From Bacteroidales bacterium (lineage in GTDB: Bacteria; Bacteroidota; Bacteroidia; Bacteroidales; Muribaculaceae), in NCBI GenBank assembly GCA_900767075.1, contig CAAFXX010000339.1:1-7290 (forward strand): a stretch of DNA of 7,290 bases, given 5' to 3'. The stretch's first letter is position 1, and every line of letters begins with the position of its first letter. Below the pieces are notes generated by a model that saw only the letters and a list, made by a program, of their open reading frames with translations, was not told the DNA's origin and ran no database searches. The position numbers and the translations under genes are program-made. Below are positions 6,220 through 7,290 of this stretch, piece by piece.

Positions 6220-6247
6220 GTTATAAATAATCTTTGAGATGACCAAA
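6216..6247 (-). promoter_or_regulatory. Consensus Bacteroidetes promoter for the ATPase/phosphoesterase operon
   Basis: On the minus strand, TTTG (6247-6244) is followed after exactly 20 bp by TAACTTTG (6223-6216), a full match to the TTTG-N19-21-TAnnTTTG consensus. Transcription would start near 6210, leaving a leader of about 28 nt ending in an A-rich stretch before ATG at 6182, typical of Bacteroidetes leaders that lack a Shine-Dalgarno. Confidence 0.7.
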
Positions 6248-6252
6248 TCAAA

Positions 6253-6284
6253 TTAGGATATTTCCCTGAAAATCGCTAACTTTG
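6253..6284 (+). promoter_or_regulatory. Divergent promoter facing right, without a gene behind it
   Basis: TTAG (6253-6256), 20 bp, then TAACTTTG (6277-6284): the -7 box is exact and identical to that of the divergent ATPase promoter; the -33 box has one mismatch. Transcription would begin near 6289 and run towards the 3' end of the GH97 gene. No convincing coding frame follows, so the product would be a non-coding RNA, if any. Confidence 0.45.
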
Positions 6285-6368
6285 CGGATACAAGATACAG
6301 GCCCGGGAGGGTCGTGAAAAACGATTTTCAGAAGGTAAAAACGGAGCATTTTCGGGCTTTTGTATCCG
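6285..6368 (+). other. Structured segment, possible small RNA or palindromic element
   Basis: CGGATACAA (6285-6293) is the reverse complement of TTGTATCCG (6360-6368), and inside it GCCCG (6301-6305) pairs with CGGGC (6353-6357), with an internal hairpin TCGT-GAAAA-ACGA at 6312-6324. A competing 10-bp pairing exists between CTGAAAATCG (6266-6275) and CGATTTTCAG (6322-6331). The closed end-to-end pairing right after a promoter suggests a compact RNA, or alternatively a MITE-like or intergenic palindromic repeat. I do not recognise a known RNA family. Confidence 0.35.
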
Positions 6369-6438
6369 AAGATTAGCAATCCGCAGAGCGGCAACATGGT
6401 CTACGCACTGCATCGTCCGGCAGCCACCATTACCAATA

Positions 6439-6477
6439 ACTCCAGGAAATTGTTTAAATTTAACAATTTCCTGGAGT
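6439..6477 (-). terminator. 16-bp-stem hairpin downstream of the GH97 gene
   Basis: Arms 6439-6454 and 6462-6477 (ACTCCAGGAAATTGTT and its complement) pair perfectly over 16 bp around a 7-nt AT loop, and with one bulged base three more pairs form outside. It lies 26 bp past the GH97 stop, the usual place for a terminator, but no strong T-run follows on either strand, so it may act as an mRNA 3' end stabiliser or a two-way terminator also ending transcripts from the + promoter at 6253-6284. Confidence 0.65.
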
Positions 6478-6503
6478 ATTCCATTTCGGAGATCTTGCCC
6501 CGG

Positions 6504-7290
6504 CTATTCGGAAACGGAAGTAATCACTATGCCGCCATTCGGAAGAATAGTCACGGGAACAGTTCCCTTGTCATTAACCTTGACAGACCTTTTACCTGAT
6601 ATGAAGTCGGAACTTTTGAGAATTATTTCTTTCTTGGAATTCTTATCCGCTTTACAGATTCGGCGTTTTGCCTCTTTTGTAAAAGTGTCGCAATAAAGGG
6701 TGATATCCTTCCCTGAAAGCATATCGACGTTCAGATTAAGTTTCAAAGGCTCCGAAGTGGCATTAACTCCCGCCACATACCAGTCATTATTGTGTCTGCG
6801 GGCAATTACCACATACTTACCCGGCATTCCGTCGATCAGCCGCGTTTCATCCCATTCGACGGGCACCGACTTCAGATACTCTATGCAAATTGCCGGAGCA
6901 TCGTCAATATTATTGGGAGTGAGTGCAAAATTCTGTATGGCATTCTGATAGAGAATTGTCGTGGCAAGCTGAAAGATATCTGATGTTGTACGGTAAATTC
7001 CATCCTTGTTGCCCTTATTCATGAAGCGGTTCATAAAGCAGCCGCCGTACTCCATCGATCCGACAGTGTTGCGGATAAACGGATGAAGCGTGGCATTCTT
7101 TGCCTCCTCATTGTCGAAATGCTGATTGAAAATCAGGTTCTCGGACGCGAGCACGGCCTCACTTCCGACATAGTTGGGATACATTCGTTCCCAGCCGCGG
7201 GGCAATGTGCAACCGTGAAAAATAACCATAAGTCCATAGTCGTTGGCATCTGAAAGAATGGATTCGTACAGACGCATGGTTTCCTGCTTG
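6504..7290 (-). CDS. Glycoside hydrolase family 97, C-terminal part
   Basis: The frame remains open to the right window edge (K-Q-E-T precede the Met at 7277), so this is the 3' part of a larger gene; GH97 proteins are usually 620-720 residues and about 260 are visible. Family features include MVIFHGCTLPRGWERMYPNY, SEAVLASEN and PFIRNTVGSMEYGG from the end of the TIM-barrel catalytic domain, then a beta-rich C-terminal domain beginning near YVVIARRHNNDWYVAG. GH97 enzymes are exo-acting alpha-glucosidases or alpha-galactosidases, mostly periplasmic in Bacteroidetes and often within polysaccharide utilisation loci. The catalytic residues separating inverting from retaining members are largely outside the window, so substrate cannot be called. 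It converges on the candidate + strand RNA and is not part of the ATPase operon. Confidence 0.9.
   Translation of the reverse strand, partial: KQETMRLYESILSDANDYGLMVIFHGCTLPRGWERMYPNYVGSEAVLASENLIFNQHFDNEEAKNATLHPFIRNTVGSMEYGGCFMNRFMNKGNKDGIYRTTSDIFQLATTILYQNAIQNFALTPNNIDDAPAICIEYLKSVPVEWDETRLIDGMPGKYVVIARRHNNDWYVAGVNATSEPLKLNLNVDMLSGKDITLYCDTFTKEAKRRICKADKNSKKEIILKSSDFISGKRSVKVNDKGTVPVTILPNGGIVITSVSE

Noticed and set aside
6285..6368. 6S RNA or a retron msr-msd
   Set aside because: The foldable segment is short, and no reverse transcriptase or conserved 6S bubble is visible, so no known family name is justified.
6360..6599. 79-codon frame on the + strand starting with TTG
   Set aside because: It crosses the 16-bp-stem hairpin and the antisense of the GH97 end, and has no recognisable domain or ribosome binding site.

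Overview
This 7.3-kb window looks like an accessory stretch of a Bacteroidales chromosome, possibly Muribaculaceae or Bacteroides. Three things point there: several -7 promoter boxes of the Bacteroidetes TAnnTTTG type, mostly weak ribosome binding sites, and a GH97 glycosidase. The assignment is inference from protein style and promoters; no rRNA or marker gene is present.

Left part (1-1656, + strand): the 3' part of a Vsr-type mismatch endonuclease, an AT-rich 390-bp spacer, and a full-length HNH endonuclease. This looks like the nuclease half of a type II restriction-modification island whose cytosine methyltransferase would lie upstream of the window. The spacer holds a consensus promoter, a perfect 21-bp tandem duplication, and a small frame that keeps open through the duplication and ends in a TAATG overlap with the HNH start.

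Middle part (1817-3986, + strand): a Fic-domain protein with a variant active-site motif and a C-terminal winged helix. After a 1-bp gap comes a GC-rich zinc-dependent medium-chain alcohol dehydrogenase. The sharp composition change suggests that the low-GC restriction genes, and perhaps fic, were placed beside an older host gene.

Right part (4090-6182, - strand): a two-gene operon. A P-loop ATPase with a C-terminal nuclease-like DUF234 region overlaps, by TGATG, a calcineurin-like metallophosphoesterase. Its promoter matches the Bacteroidetes consensus closely, and a 35-bp near-perfect palindrome covers the promoter -7 box and the expected start site. This is the clearest regulatory signal in the window. 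Back to back with that promoter is a second TAACTTTG promoter facing right, with no gene downstream but a foldable segment (6285-6368), so a small RNA is possible. A 16-bp-stem hairpin (6439-6477) follows the end of a GH97 glycoside hydrolase that runs off the right edge (- strand).

No tRNA, rRNA, CRISPR array or transposase was seen. The most promising unit for an undescribed system is the palindrome-controlled ATPase/phosphoesterase pair beside restriction and Fic genes. A defence role is a hypothesis only.
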